A stretch of 64,000 nt of DNA. It comes from Flavobacterium poyangense. GTDB lineage: Bacteria > Bacteroidota > Bacteroidia > Flavobacteriales > Flavobacteriaceae. The stretch is taken from positions 1-64,000 of the forward strand of contig NZ_JAALLN010000004.1 in NCBI RefSeq assembly GCF_011751075.1. The letters run 5' to 3'. Made by a program: the position numbers and the translations under genes. Shown here piece after piece: positions 54,389-62,952 of the stretch (position 1 is its first letter; every line of letters starts with the position of its first letter). The notes beneath the pieces were generated by a model, which saw nothing but the letters and a program-made list of their open reading frames with translations, was not told the origin of the DNA and did not search any database.

Positions 54389-55682
54389 ATTAAATGCTAA
54401 AATTAGAGTTTACGAAACAATAAAACTTATCCCGACTCCTAAGTTTTATGAATTTACTTATGTAAAAAATGTAGAGATCAGCAGTTCGTATAAATCACTT
54501 ACTGACACAGCTACTCTTGTAATGCCCAAAAAAGTATATACGGATACTAAAGATTTTGATCAGAATCTATTTTCAAATGCAAGTGGTAAGGAAAAAACAA
54601 TTCATGATTTTTTTAAGCTGGAAAACTTCATAGAAATATTTTTAGGCTATGACGGCGATTACAAACCCGCTTTTAGAGGTTATATAACAGGAGTACAATC
54701 TGACATCAATGCGACTATATCTTGTGAAGATATGATGTATGCTTTAAAAAAAATAAAAGCCGTAAAAAATGACGATGTTCAGGATCCGAAGGATGCACTT
54801 AATATTGTGGCAGCGAATCCGACTACAAATGTTGAAAATTTTAATCCCAAAACATTCTTCGAAAAAAGAATCAGAGAATTAAAATTACCTTTTAAAGTGA
54901 ATGCTCTTAACGAGGAATTGGGCAATATAATGATTAACAGAAATCATAGCTTGGCTCAGGTTTTTGAAATGCTGAAAGACCGTGGAATTTTTACCTATTT
55001 CAAAATCGAAAAAACAGGACCTGTACTTACCATTACCAATAATCCGCAGCAGTATACAGCTACTGAATTAGGCGGTTTTATTGATCGAAATTTTATTAAA
55101 AGTCCACTGGTTGGAGCCCTTACAAAAAAATTGATCAATAAAGGGCTTGACTTGTTAAGTTCTCAATTAAACAAAGCAATGCAGGCCATTCCCGGAGGTT
55201 TTTTAGGGAAAGCACTTTTTAGATTTCATTATAATATCATAGAAGATAAATTGGTTGTTGTTAAGGAATCCACAAAGAATACCCGTACTCGAGTAGAAAA
55301 ATACTTTAAAAATTCAAACACTCCAATCTATATTGAATTAGGAGATCCAAACGGACAGTTAATAAAAACCCATGTATTGCATAGTGATACCGACGAATTG
55401 CCTACAGATCCTACAGCTTTTAAAAAAGCGGCTGCCGAAACTGCTTCAGCATTATTTCAACATGCTGCTTTTAGAGCAATAGAATCTAAACCAAGTGGAT
55501 TTGAAGGTTCTTTCCTCACTTTTGGAGAACCGTTTGTAAGACCAACAGACAAAGTAATTCTTGAAAATGCAAAAGACAAAGAAAAAAACGGAACCTTTCA
55601 GGTAGAAAAAGTAGAACGTAGTTATGGCGAAAATGGCTATAGACAAAGGATTTATATAGGACGAAGAGTCGAAGCAATCTAA
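54381..55682 (+). CDS. tail hub protein, gpD/gp27-like
   Basis: The 433-residue protein fits the late-control gene D/baseplate-hub family in position and pattern. An N-terminal strand-rich part (VETIKL..., SSYKSLTDTATLVMPKK) leads to EIFLGYDGDYKPAFRGYITGVQSDI. A LAQVFEMLKDRGIFTYFKIEKTGPVLTI domain follows, and a C-terminal half ends in NGTFQVEKVERSYGENGYRQRIYIGRR. It would sit as a trimer above the spike. It overlaps the preceding gene. Confidence 0.72.
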   Translation: MLKLNAKIRVYETIKLIPTPKFYEFTYVKNVEISSSYKSLTDTATLVMPKKVYTDTKDFDQNLFSNASGKEKTIHDFFKLENFIEIFLGYDGDYKPAFRGYITGVQSDINATISCEDMMYALKKIKAVKNDDVQDPKDALNIVAANPTTNVENFNPKTFFEKRIRELKLPFKVNALNEELGNIMINRNHSLAQVFEMLKDRGIFTYFKIEKTGPVLTITNNPQQYTATELGGFIDRNFIKSPLVGALTKKLINKGLDLLSSQLNKAMQAIPGGFLGKALFRFHYNIIEDKLVVVKESTKNTRTRVEKYFKNSNTPIYIELGDPNGQLIKTHVLHSDTDELPTDPTAFKKAAAETASALFQHAAFRAIESKPSGFEGSFLTFGEPFVRPTDKVILENAKDKEKNGTFQVEKVERSYGENGYRQRIYIGRRVEAI

Positions 55683-55692
55683 AAACACAAAA

Positions 55693-56691
55693 ATGGAAAA
55701 CATTACAGATCTAATAAAAAATGTTGCTGCTAAAAATCAACTTATTGAAACTTTTGCGGCAAAAGTCATTGCGATAAATAAGGAAAAAGAATCCTTTCAT
55801 AACACCGAAGATGCTTATACCGTAAACATTATGCGAGCCGATGGCGCCATACTTAAAAACGTAAGACTGAAGGCATCCATTCAGGATTTGGAGCAGGGAA
55901 TTATCACCATTCCTAAAAAAGACAGCTGGGTTTTAGCCACCATTATCGACGGAGTAGAAACCCGTGCGTTTATTTCACAATATGCCGAAGTCGATAGATT
56001 AATGGGACGAATCCAAGCTACCAATGACCCAAAATTATTTTTTGATTATAGCGCTGATGGCAGTAAAATGCATATCCGTTACATAAAAACAGAAAACAAA
56101 GCTGAAAGTAATGAAACCCAAATTACTGATATCGCTAAAATAGAGTTTGATAAAGACCAAAATTTTAAGGTTAGCTATTTTAATGAGGATGAAAAACCAT
56201 TGGCTATCACCCATTTCTCGCCTGATAGTCTGACAACGACTTTTAATTCCATTAAAGACAAAGAAGCAAAGGAACGTTTGGCTTTAACGATATCAAAAGA
56301 GACTGTTTCCCTGAAGTTTAAAGACGATCAAGGCAAAGAATTAAACACTTTGATCGCAACCCCAGAAAAGTATGACATCTTACTAAAAACCGATCAGGAT
56401 AAAAAACAAACTTCTTTGACAATTGAAAAAGAAAAAATAGCCGGCTACCTCTACCAAGAGGATGAACTCAAAAAATTAGCATTTGAACTAAATGGGGAAA
56501 GCGATAGTATTCGATTAAAAAAAGATGACAAAAATTTAATTGAGTTAAAAGGAAAAAGCGCAATTACTCTAAAAACCGAAGGAGATATAAACATAGAAGG
56601 AAAAAACATCAATATGAAATCTACCGAAAAAACAAATATTAATGCTGCCGGCGATACAACTATTAGCGGAGCTAATGTAAAAATTAATTAG
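55693..56691 (+). CDS. gp5/VgrG-like spike protein
   Basis: The 332-residue protein begins with an OB-fold-like domain (about 15-110, ETFAAKVIAINKEKESFHNTEDAYTVNIMRADGAIL, then PKKDSWVLATIIDGVETRAFIS). A repetitive beta region follows and a C-terminal Asn/Ile-rich helix pattern (GDINIEGKNINMKSTEKTNINAAGDTTISGANVKIN), the classical puncturing beta-helix. It lacks the lysozyme insert of T4 gp5. It lies 11 bp after the hub gene and 3 bp before the PAAR-like gene. Confidence 0.8.
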   Translation: MENITDLIKNVAAKNQLIETFAAKVIAINKEKESFHNTEDAYTVNIMRADGAILKNVRLKASIQDLEQGIITIPKKDSWVLATIIDGVETRAFISQYAEVDRLMGRIQATNDPKLFFDYSADGSKMHIRYIKTENKAESNETQITDIAKIEFDKDQNFKVSYFNEDEKPLAITHFSPDSLTTTFNSIKDKEAKERLALTISKETVSLKFKDDQGKELNTLIATPEKYDILLKTDQDKKQTSLTIEKEKIAGYLYQEDELKKLAFELNGESDSIRLKKDDKNLIELKGKSAITLKTEGDINIEGKNINMKSTEKTNINAAGDTTISGANVKIN

Positions 56692-56693
56692 TT

Positions 56694-57338
56694 ATGGCTA
56701 CCAAATATGTATGCAATGGTGCTTCATGCATTTGTGATAAAGGTTCTGCTCCGGGTACTTTAATTGTAGCATCTCAAACCAACATTTTTATACAGGAAAA
56801 ATTAATGGCTACTGACGAGGAAAAAAAATTTGGCCCCTCTTTTTTCGGAACCTGCTCTATGCAAAATAATAAACCTTGTACTCCTGTTATACAAACCAAA
56901 TGGGAAAAACCTGCAAATAATGTAAATCCAAACGCTAAAAAAGCACTTTTAGAAACCTCAACAGTAAAATGTTTTGCTACTGGGGTAATTACCGGAACAA
57001 TTTCTATTACTGATTCCCTCCAAACCGGTCCTAAAAAAGTTGTATTTGATGATTACTCGCCACCCACAATAACGCCTTTAGAAAAGCAAATAATAAGTGT
57101 GAACTGGAAAAATGGAAATTTGGACAATGATATAGACACTGCCAATATTGGAGACAAAGTGAGTCTGGTTGTAAAAACAAAAAATTACACAGAGGGAGAA
57201 ACAGTGGTGGTAGTAATAGATGAAGTAAACGGCAAAGATATTAAAGCAAACACTAAACTACTAAAATTTAGTGGAGAAGTAAACGCAGACGGCCTTGCCA
57301 TTTTAAAAGAAGAAATTCCAATAGAAAGTGTAAACTAG
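56694..57338 (+). CDS. PAAR-like DUF4280 protein with Ig-like extension
   Basis: The 214-residue protein has DUF4280/PAAR-like features: a KYVCNGASCICDKGSAPGTL start, ATDEEKKFGPSFFGTCSMQNNKPCTPV and SALLETSTVKCFATGVITGTISI. Conserved Cys pairs suggest metal or disulphide clamps at a spike tip. Residues about 120-214 form an Ig-like beta sandwich (ISVNWKNGNLDNDIDTANIGDKVSLVV). That is reminiscent of the modules in the 1398-residue hydrolase, so it could be a delivery or docking module. Confidence 0.82.
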   Translation: MATKYVCNGASCICDKGSAPGTLIVASQTNIFIQEKLMATDEEKKFGPSFFGTCSMQNNKPCTPVIQTKWEKPANNVNPNAKKALLETSTVKCFATGVITGTISITDSLQTGPKKVVFDDYSPPTITPLEKQIISVNWKNGNLDNDIDTANIGDKVSLVVKTKNYTEGETVVVVIDEVNGKDIKANTKLLKFSGEVNADGLAILKEEIPIESVN

Positions 57339-57349
57339 TAACAAATAAG

Positions 57350-58306
57350 ATGGAAAGAACATTTAGAATTAAAGAAGTTAATGGTGATACTAGTTTTCAA
57401 GATCAAACGTTAGTAGTAGAAAAGAAAAAAATCAATCTTCTCATTGTTTTAGAATTAGGAGGTGTAGCACAATTTAAAAGAACTTATAATGACATTTGGG
57501 AAGTTATCAAGTTGGAAAGCCTCACTGACTTAAGCAAAATTAGAAAACTTGGTGATACATTTGAATATAAAAACATTTGCATTGTACATCATGGGAATAT
57601 ATTTTCTGACACTTCTATAGGTAAAGCAAGCTGGGCAGTTTTATTTGCCAATAAAATTCGTGAAATAAAATTAGTTATTTCCAGATTAGGAGAAAGTCCG
57701 GACGTTATAGATGATGCCTATGCATTAAAAATATTAGAAAAATCAAAACTTGTGTTTACCAAAAATGGTCCCGATGAATTAAGAATCAAAACTTTTTTAG
57801 GTTTAAAAATTTTACTAAGTGGTTTGCTAGATGAGGGAGCATTCATTTCGGTAGCTTGTAATGAAGCAGATGACTCGGATTTCTTAAAAGAGCTTGCGGA
57901 TTTCACGAATAAAAACATTAAAATATTTGGCAATACTAATTTTTCTATCATTGATGATGGAAGTGATTACAAATATGGCAAATTAACCATTTATGACTAT
58001 CACTCCATTTTAAATACTTACTTGTCATCTGCATGGCAAGACACAAAAGGATGGTTGTATTATGACACTAAACTAAAAGAGTTAATCGTTACAAAAAAAG
58101 AGCTTTGGCTTCATAGTAAAGGAAAGAAAATATACACTTTGTTAAATAGAAAAAGTAAATTGACACAAGTACAAATTGATAAAGAACATTATGCCCAATT
58201 ATATTTTTCGAAGAAATATGAGATATTCCACCGAAAAAATGTCACCACAATTAGCTATGAAAACTGGAAAAAACAAATAGAACAAAAGTATCCGGATTTT
58301 AAATAA
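57350..58306 (+). CDS. possible clan-CD-like accessory or effector protein
   Basis: The 318-residue protein has no signal peptide. NICIVHHGN (H80, H81, G82) follows a hydrophobic strand, and AFISVACNEADD (C170) follows a second one. A His-Gly then a Cys after hydrophobic strands is the signature of caspase/CHAT-like peptidases. The catalytic pair H81/C170 is suggested but unproven. The C-terminal 100 residues are basic and Tyr-rich. It starts 12 bp after the PAAR-like gene, the usual place for a cargo or spike-tip partner. Confidence 0.5.
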   Translation: MERTFRIKEVNGDTSFQDQTLVVEKKKINLLIVLELGGVAQFKRTYNDIWEVIKLESLTDLSKIRKLGDTFEYKNICIVHHGNIFSDTSIGKASWAVLFANKIREIKLVISRLGESPDVIDDAYALKILEKSKLVFTKNGPDELRIKTFLGLKILLSGLLDEGAFISVACNEADDSDFLKELADFTNKNIKIFGNTNFSIIDDGSDYKYGKLTIYDYHSILNTYLSSAWQDTKGWLYYDTKLKELIVTKKELWLHSKGKKIYTLLNRKSKLTQVQIDKEHYAQLYFSKKYEIFHRKNVTTISYENWKKQIEQKYPDFK

Positions 58307-58307
58307 A

Positions 58308-58445
58308 AACAAAGATTTCATTGCTTTTCCAAGTCAAATATTCCGAAGAACAAGCTTTAATGACAAAGAGTTAACGGGTTTGGATATTACTGCCGAAAAA
58401 GAAAAAATCATACTGGAAATATTCGGCGTAAAAATGGACAACTAA
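58308..58445 (+). pseudogene. start-less 45-codon fragment
   Basis: In the +1 frame directly after the preceding stop, an open stretch begins NKDFIAFPSQIFRRTSFNDK and ends IFGVKMDN. It has normal amino-acid balance but no ATG. It may be the 3' end of a lost gene or the former C-terminus of the upstream gene after a frameshift. Confidence 0.45.
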
Positions 58446-58458
58446 ATACTATATAAAC

Positions 58459-58488
58459 AAAAACTGCAACATATTTGTTGCAGTTTTT
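58459..58488. terminator. bidirectional terminator
   Basis: AAAAACTGCAAC and GTTGCAGTTTTT form a perfect 12-bp stem with a 6-base loop, between the convergent hub/spike operon and repressor gene. Confidence 0.92.
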
Positions 58489-58496
58489 GTTTATAA

Positions 58497-59297
58497 TTAA
58501 TTCTGTTTTTTTCTTATAGTCTCTTCCAATTCATAGAATTTACTTTCAAGCGTATGTAATTTTTCATAAATATTGATCGGATCCGGCATTTGTTTAGAGG
58601 CATACATACTGGCGTACCAAACCTCCAGGATATCTTCGGCATAAATAGAATACATCGGGTAATTTCCATCTCTGTTGTCGGATTTAAGAATTAGTTTACC
58701 ACTTTCCCTAATCCTGTTTAAAACCCTTTTTACAACTACTCCGTCATTTTTGCTGATAATAACATAAATTCTTCCGTCTAGTATATCATCAAAATTATCA
58801 ACATATTTTCCAAAAAGATAATCTCCGTCATGTATCGTTGTCGACATGGAGTTTCCTTTAATTTCAAAACACCTGTAGGTTCCGTTCTTTAACATTGGCA
58901 TACTAAAGGAAGGAAGACTCTCCATATATTCCGGATCAGCATAGCCGTCTAAATAACCGGCACGTGCTTTGACACCAATAAAATTAATATTTTCGTCTCC
59001 TTTTTCATTTACCGTTATAATCTTTGGCAACTTTAAATTGGCGTCATTACTTGTGGCACGCACAAAAATCTCTTCACTGTCTCCAAAAAAATACTCCGGA
59101 TTTACATTACAATGTGTAATGATACTATTAATAAGATCAAAACCCGGTTTGGTTCTTTTTCTATTTCCGTCAGATTGTAATCTGCCACTGGTAATACTGT
59201 CTATCGTAGTACTGGTTACTCCAATTAGCTTCGCAAAGGAGTTATTATTGAGATTCATCTCATCTATAATGCGTTTTATTTTTGCGTGTATTTCCAT
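58497..59297 (-). CDS. LexA/CI-type S24 repressor
   Basis: The ATG at 59297 is chosen because the HTH follows it directly; an in-frame ATG 40 codons upstream would overlap the promoter. The 266-residue protein has an XRE HTH (about 5-60, KIKRIIDEMNLNNNSFAKLIGVTSTTIDSI) and a S24 peptidase domain. The cleavage site ARAG (A113-G114), catalytic S150 (GNSMS) and K190 (VVVKRV) are present. RecA-dependent self-cleavage after DNA damage is therefore expected. It is divergent from the first tail operon. Confidence 0.9.
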   Translation of the reverse strand: MEIHAKIKRIIDEMNLNNNSFAKLIGVTSTTIDSITSGRLQSDGNRKRTKPGFDLINSIITHCNVNPEYFFGDSEEIFVRATSNDANLKLPKIITVNEKGDENINFIGVKARAGYLDGYADPEYMESLPSFSMPMLKNGTYRCFEIKGNSMSTTIHDGDYLFGKYVDNFDDILDGRIYVIISKNDGVVVKRVLNRIRESGKLILKSDNRDGNYPMYSIYAEDILEVWYASMYASKQMPDPINIYEKLHTLESKFYELEETIRKKQN

Positions 59298-59311
59298 GTC
59301 ATCAATGCTTT

Positions 59312-59343
59312 TATGTAATATGTTTTTATTTCTTATAAAACAT
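59312..59343. promoter_or_regulatory. putative operator in the repressor leader
   Basis: TATGTAATATGTTT (59312-59325) is identical to 59701-59714. The inner ATATGTTT is followed after 12 bp by AAACAT, an inverted half-site. Confidence 0.65.
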
Positions 59344-59357
59344 TCCACTATATGTTG

Positions 59358-59384
59358 CAAAAATAAATAATATATAGGTAACAA
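59358..59384 (-). promoter_or_regulatory. repressor promoter
   Basis: On the minus strand, TTG (59382-59384) and TATTTTTG (59358-59365) are 16 bp apart. The operator above lies just downstream of the expected start, allowing autorepression. Confidence 0.5.
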
Positions 59385-59681
59385 TTGTCTTTCTTTCGCT
59401 TTTTTTTCATTAAACACTTAATTATCAAGATTTACTTATTCTGTTTCTTACTACCATCTCATAACACAAAAGGACGTAAAGCCCTAATAATACTGGGCTT
59501 AATGCGTTTTTTTCATTCAAAAATCAAAGCTCTTTATTTATTTCAATCTAAATTTAAATAGGTAAAATTTTTCTTAAACCCTCATAATCCACAAGATAAA
59601 GAGATTTTTATTGTAGCAAAATACTGTAGAAAAAGGCTTTTTTCCAGATTTTAACTGAGAATCAACCAACTTATCATATTA

Positions 59682-59743
59682 CTGAAACTATTGCTTTTAT
59701 TATGTAATATGTTTGTATTATTTAAACATATGTTTTATATTTG
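59682..59743 (+). promoter_or_regulatory. cluster promoter 4 (first structural operon)
   Basis: CTGAAACTATTGCT (59682-59695), then 40 bp, then TATATTTG (59736-59743). TTG at 59713-59715 stands 20 bp before the box, so this promoter has both elements. The intergenic stretch 59418-59681 upstream shows nothing else. Confidence 0.75.
59701..59735. promoter_or_regulatory. putative repressor operator over promoter 4
   Basis: TATGTAATATGTTT (59701-59714) overlaps the TTG. ATATGTTT and AAACATAT are inverted halves, and AAACATATGTTT (59724-59735) is a perfect palindrome abutting the -7 box. Binding would occlude the promoter. Confidence 0.7.
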
Positions 59744-59762
59744 CATAAAAATAATCCAACAT

Positions 59763-60338
59763 ATGATTCTAAAAGATTTTTATACCGAGAAAAAAAATGC
59801 CATCGAAACAGCCTTTGCTGCTAATGCTCCAATAGTACATTTGTATAGTGATGCCATTTTTAAAAATGCTATTGATAAACCTGTAGTACTGTTTAAATAC
59901 AACAACGTAGCCTGGGAAACCTCTTCTGAGAAAACCTACAAAGCAGATGTTACTTTTTGTCTTTCTGTTGTAATGCCTGTTGGTACGATCTCTTCAACAA
60001 GTTATGAAGAAGCTTTTGAAATTGCACAACGCATAGACAAAGCTGTATTGTCTGTGAGTAATAGCAATAGTTTTATAGATACCAATTCAACATTTAAGAT
60101 AAATGAAAAACAATGCAACAATGACAAAGTTTATTGGGCTAAAAACGATTATTTCATTTGGGAAATAACATACAAAACGACATTAATAGAAAATATACTC
60201 AAGAAAAAATACATCCTCTTTAATAACGGATTAAGCAATGAAGCTCTGGAAAAACTTGGTTATAATCTGACGACAGGAATAATTGGAATAAACCCAAACC
60301 AGGTTGGCGGAATTATAGAATTAACTCCCAAGAAATAA
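59763..60338 (+). CDS. tail terminator/completion-like protein
   Basis: The ATG at 59763 is used because the repressor-controlled promoter lies directly upstream, inside any longer frame. The 191-residue protein has an alpha/beta core (KPVVLFKYNNVAWETSSEKTYKADVTFCLSVVMPV) and NDYFIWEITYKTTLIEN. This is the pattern of small tail terminator or minor tail proteins, and its position before the sheath gene agrees. The assignment rests on position and pattern. Confidence 0.6.
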   Translation: MILKDFYTEKKNAIETAFAANAPIVHLYSDAIFKNAIDKPVVLFKYNNVAWETSSEKTYKADVTFCLSVVMPVGTISSTSYEEAFEIAQRIDKAVLSVSNSNSFIDTNSTFKINEKQCNNDKVYWAKNDYFIWEITYKTTLIENILKKKYILFNNGLSNEALEKLGYNLTTGIIGINPNQVGGIIELTPKK

Positions 60339-60401
60339 ACAGGAACCGCATACAAAAACCACAAGCAAATAAAAATTAATCCCACTATTAAATACCACAA
60401 A

Positions 60402-60581
60402 ATGAAAAGAAGCAGAACATTATTAGACAAAAGAAGAGATTATGTAATCAATTACTTAAATAATAATCAAGCTAAACAAATGAAAGTTGTAGTCTCAGAA
60501 CTTTCCGACACTTTGTTCCTGACAGAGCGTACCATCTATACCATTATAAACGAAGGACTCTCTTCTGAAGCCAGAGCTTAA
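60402..60581 (+). CDS. 59-residue HTH-like peptide
   Basis: This short basic frame reads from KRSRTLLDKRRDYVINYL to a final SSEARA. The middle (VVVSELSDTLFLTERTIYTIINEG) looks like a helix-turn-helix: a first helix, a turn, and TERTIYTII as recognition helix. It sits between the tail-terminator-like gene and the sheath promoter, in the operon controlled by the S24 repressor. It is a candidate activator for the shared promoter element; this is inference. Confidence 0.6.
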   Translation: MKRSRTLLDKRRDYVINYLNNNQAKQMKVVVSELSDTLFLTERTIYTIINEGLSSEARA

Positions 60582-60585
60582 ATCG

Positions 60586-60647
60586 CTGAAACTACTGACT
60601 TTGCAAGTCAAAAAAATTGGAAAAAGCAACCTTGAATCTTAAATTTG
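60586..60647 (+). promoter_or_regulatory. cluster promoter 5 (sheath operon)
   Basis: CTGAAACTACTGAC (60586-60599), then 40 bp, then TAAATTTG (60640-60647). TTG at 60617-60619 is 20 bp before the box. The motif begins 5 bp after the HTH peptide stop codon. The leader to the sheath start is about 230 bases. Confidence 0.78.
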
Positions 60648-60877
60648 TACTCGATATCAAAAGCAAATTCAACTCCTGGCCAAGAGTAAAATCCAATTAA
60701 AAAAAACGCTTTTTCAAATCCTTCAAAAAATACCAATCCACTTTTTGGATTACAGATTACAAACACTTTAAAAAAAGAATAAACAATTGATTATAAGAAA
60801 ACTAAAAACTTCTTACAGCCCTTCTTTTGCCTTTTTTTAAGCAAAAACAAATTTTAAACAATTAAATATTTTATATT

Positions 60878-62209
60878 ATGAGTACATTAAACGATGTAGT
60901 GATTACCAAATTATCAGGCGGATTAGGAAGAAGAAATCCAGAGCAGGACATGGTTTCCGGGTTACTTTTTGATGACAACGGAAGTATCTCTAAAATGGAT
61001 TTTGGCAAAATCGAACGTCTGGCTTCCTTAAAAGATGCTGAAAAATTAGGTATCACTGCCAGCACAGACATAGAAGGCCAATCTGTTTACTATCAAATTG
61101 AGCAATTTTTCAGAATGAATCCTTCTGGAGACTTGTATATCATGAAAGTAAAAGCTTATTCTTACCAAGAAGTTGTCGAAAGGGCATTAGAAATGCAGGA
61201 AAAAGCAAACGGGAACATTCGTCAAATGGCGATTATCTATTCTGGAGCAGAAACTGAATTCACAGACACAAAAGTAGCAGTTAAGGCGGCACAAAGTCAG
61301 GCAAGTTTGGCTTACAAAAACTACATGCCTTTTGAAGTTATAGTGGAAGGAAAAGGTTTTTATCCGGAAGCAGATACTGCTATTTCTTTAGCTGAATTAA
61401 ACGCAGAAAACGTATCAGTAGTTGTGGCTATGGATGTTGAAAAAGCATTTGAACAAAAGTTATTTAAAAACGGAACTTCAACACTTTATACTTTAGCGCC
61501 AAAAGAGAAATTAGTCCCTACACAACCTAATTCTGTTGTTTACAACATAGAGACAGAAAAAGGCTTGAAAAAAGAAAACGAAGTCCTTATTGAAGTCATT
61601 TTCAAAGAATCATACAATAATACTGCAGCAGTAGGAATGGCATTGGGTACTATCTCGAGAGCAAAAGTATCAGAAAACATTGCCTGGATCGAAAAATTCA
61701 ACCTGACTGGTCAAGGTTTTGCAAAAGCCGGTTTTGTTGGCGGTCATGAAGTTAAAACATTGGGAACTTTAGAAACATTAAACGAAAAAAGATACATTTT
61801 CGCTAGAACACATACTGGTTTACCAGGGGTTTATTTCAACGACAGTCATACTTGTACTACCGGAACTTCAGACTTTGCTTATGTAGAAAACAACCGTACC
61901 ATCAATAAAGCAACTCGTTTATTACGTACTGCTTTATTACCAAAATTAGCGTCTCCAATTTTAGTAGATATCGATGGCAAATTACCGCAATCTGTTTCAA
62001 AAAACTTTGAAGGTTTGTGCAGAAGCGCTTTAGAAGGAATGGTAGCCAACCAGGAAGTATCTGTCTTTGATGTATATGTAGATCCAAAGCAAAACATTCT
62101 GGCTACTTCAGAATTAAAAGTGAAGGCAGAAATTACTCCAGTTGGAACTGCCCGTAAGATTATGGTTGATTTAGGTTTCAAAAATCCTTTTGGAATTGAC
62201 AAAGCCTAA
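60878..62209 (+). CDS. contractile tail sheath protein
   Basis: The 443-residue protein fits the phage/eCIS sheath family. It starts with a variable domain, and has the C-terminal core pattern TGLPGVYFNDSHTCTTGTSDFAYVENNRTINKATRLLRTALLPKLASPILVDIDGKLPQ. It ends with a beta strand VGTARKIMVDLGFKNPFG, the handshake strands that link sheath rings. It is a single-chain sheath (not a TssB/TssC pair), of eCIS or tailocin size. It is immediately upstream of the tube gene. Confidence 0.88.
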   Translation: MSTLNDVVITKLSGGLGRRNPEQDMVSGLLFDDNGSISKMDFGKIERLASLKDAEKLGITASTDIEGQSVYYQIEQFFRMNPSGDLYIMKVKAYSYQEVVERALEMQEKANGNIRQMAIIYSGAETEFTDTKVAVKAAQSQASLAYKNYMPFEVIVEGKGFYPEADTAISLAELNAENVSVVVAMDVEKAFEQKLFKNGTSTLYTLAPKEKLVPTQPNSVVYNIETEKGLKKENEVLIEVIFKESYNNTAAVGMALGTISRAKVSENIAWIEKFNLTGQGFAKAGFVGGHEVKTLGTLETLNEKRYIFARTHTGLPGVYFNDSHTCTTGTSDFAYVENNRTINKATRLLRTALLPKLASPILVDIDGKLPQSVSKNFEGLCRSALEGMVANQEVSVFDVYVDPKQNILATSELKVKAEITPVGTARKIMVDLGFKNPFGIDKA

Positions 62210-62351
62210 TTTGTTTTCCAAACTATAATTTACAAACAATAAAAATTCACAACCGATAGCGCCATAATCCAATTGTAATCCATACAAATGGAGAATAATG
62301 GTACTCCCCGATCGTTATCAGGATCATTAAAAAACAAACAAAAATCACATT

Positions 62352-62777
62352 ATGAATAAATTACCATTAATTAACGGACAACAACACAGCTGGTCATCAA
62401 TTGAAGTAAGTATTGCAGGGAACATCGTTACCGGTATTACAGCAGTAAACTATAGCGACTCTGTATCTAAAGAAAACCACTATGGTGCGGGAGATATGCC
62501 GATACACAGAGGTAGAGGTAAATATGAAGCAAAAGCTTCCATCACTTTATACAACTACGAAGTAGAAGCTATTTTGGCTGCTTTACCAAAAGGACAAAGA
62601 TTACAGGATATTAATCCTTTCAGCATCATCGTAAGCTATTTGGATGACAGCAACGAAGTAATTACACATACCGTAAGAAACTGTGAGTTTAACTCAAACA
62701 GCAGAGGAATCAGCCAGGGTGATACCAAAATTGCGGTTTCTTTTGACTTGATCTGTTCTCATGTTGAATGGAACTAA
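62352..62777 (+). CDS. tail tube protein
   Basis: The 141-residue protein has the tube-fold layout of two beta sheets and a helix: QQHSWSSIEVSIAGNIVTGITAVNYSDSVSKENHYGAGDMPIHRGRGKYEAKASITLYNYEVEAILAAL, then SIIVSYLDDSNEVITHTVRNCEFNSNSRGISQGDTKIAVSFDLICSHVEWN. Length and position after the sheath are those of a Hcp/gp19-like tube. A long hairpin region follows it. Confidence 0.82.
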   Translation: MNKLPLINGQQHSWSSIEVSIAGNIVTGITAVNYSDSVSKENHYGAGDMPIHRGRGKYEAKASITLYNYEVEAILAALPKGQRLQDINPFSIIVSYLDDSNEVITHTVRNCEFNSNSRGISQGDTKIAVSFDLICSHVEWN

Positions 62778-62808
62778 TCGTTACAAATAGGTCTTAATCC
62801 TCATAATT

Positions 62809-62936
62809 CCCGTCTAAAACCGACTCAAAAGAGAAAACCAATTGTACAGCGTTATACCGAAAAGAAGCTCAAAAGCAGCATGATTTTGGTCAGCAAATTT
62901 TTTCTACCGCTCTTAACGAGTCCGTTTTCAGACGGG
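62809..62936 (+). repeat. long-range inverted arms after tube gene
   Basis: CCCGTCTAAAACCGACTC (62809-62826) and GAGTCCGTTTTCAGACGGG (62918-62936) pair over about 18 bases with one bulge, enclosing about 90 bases. Confidence 0.6.
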
Positions 62937-62952
62937 CAATTATTTACTTCAC

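Noticed and set aside
58497..59417. Longer repressor start at 59417
   Set aside because: The extra 40 codons overlap the repressor promoter and operator and add a hydrophobic leader without function.
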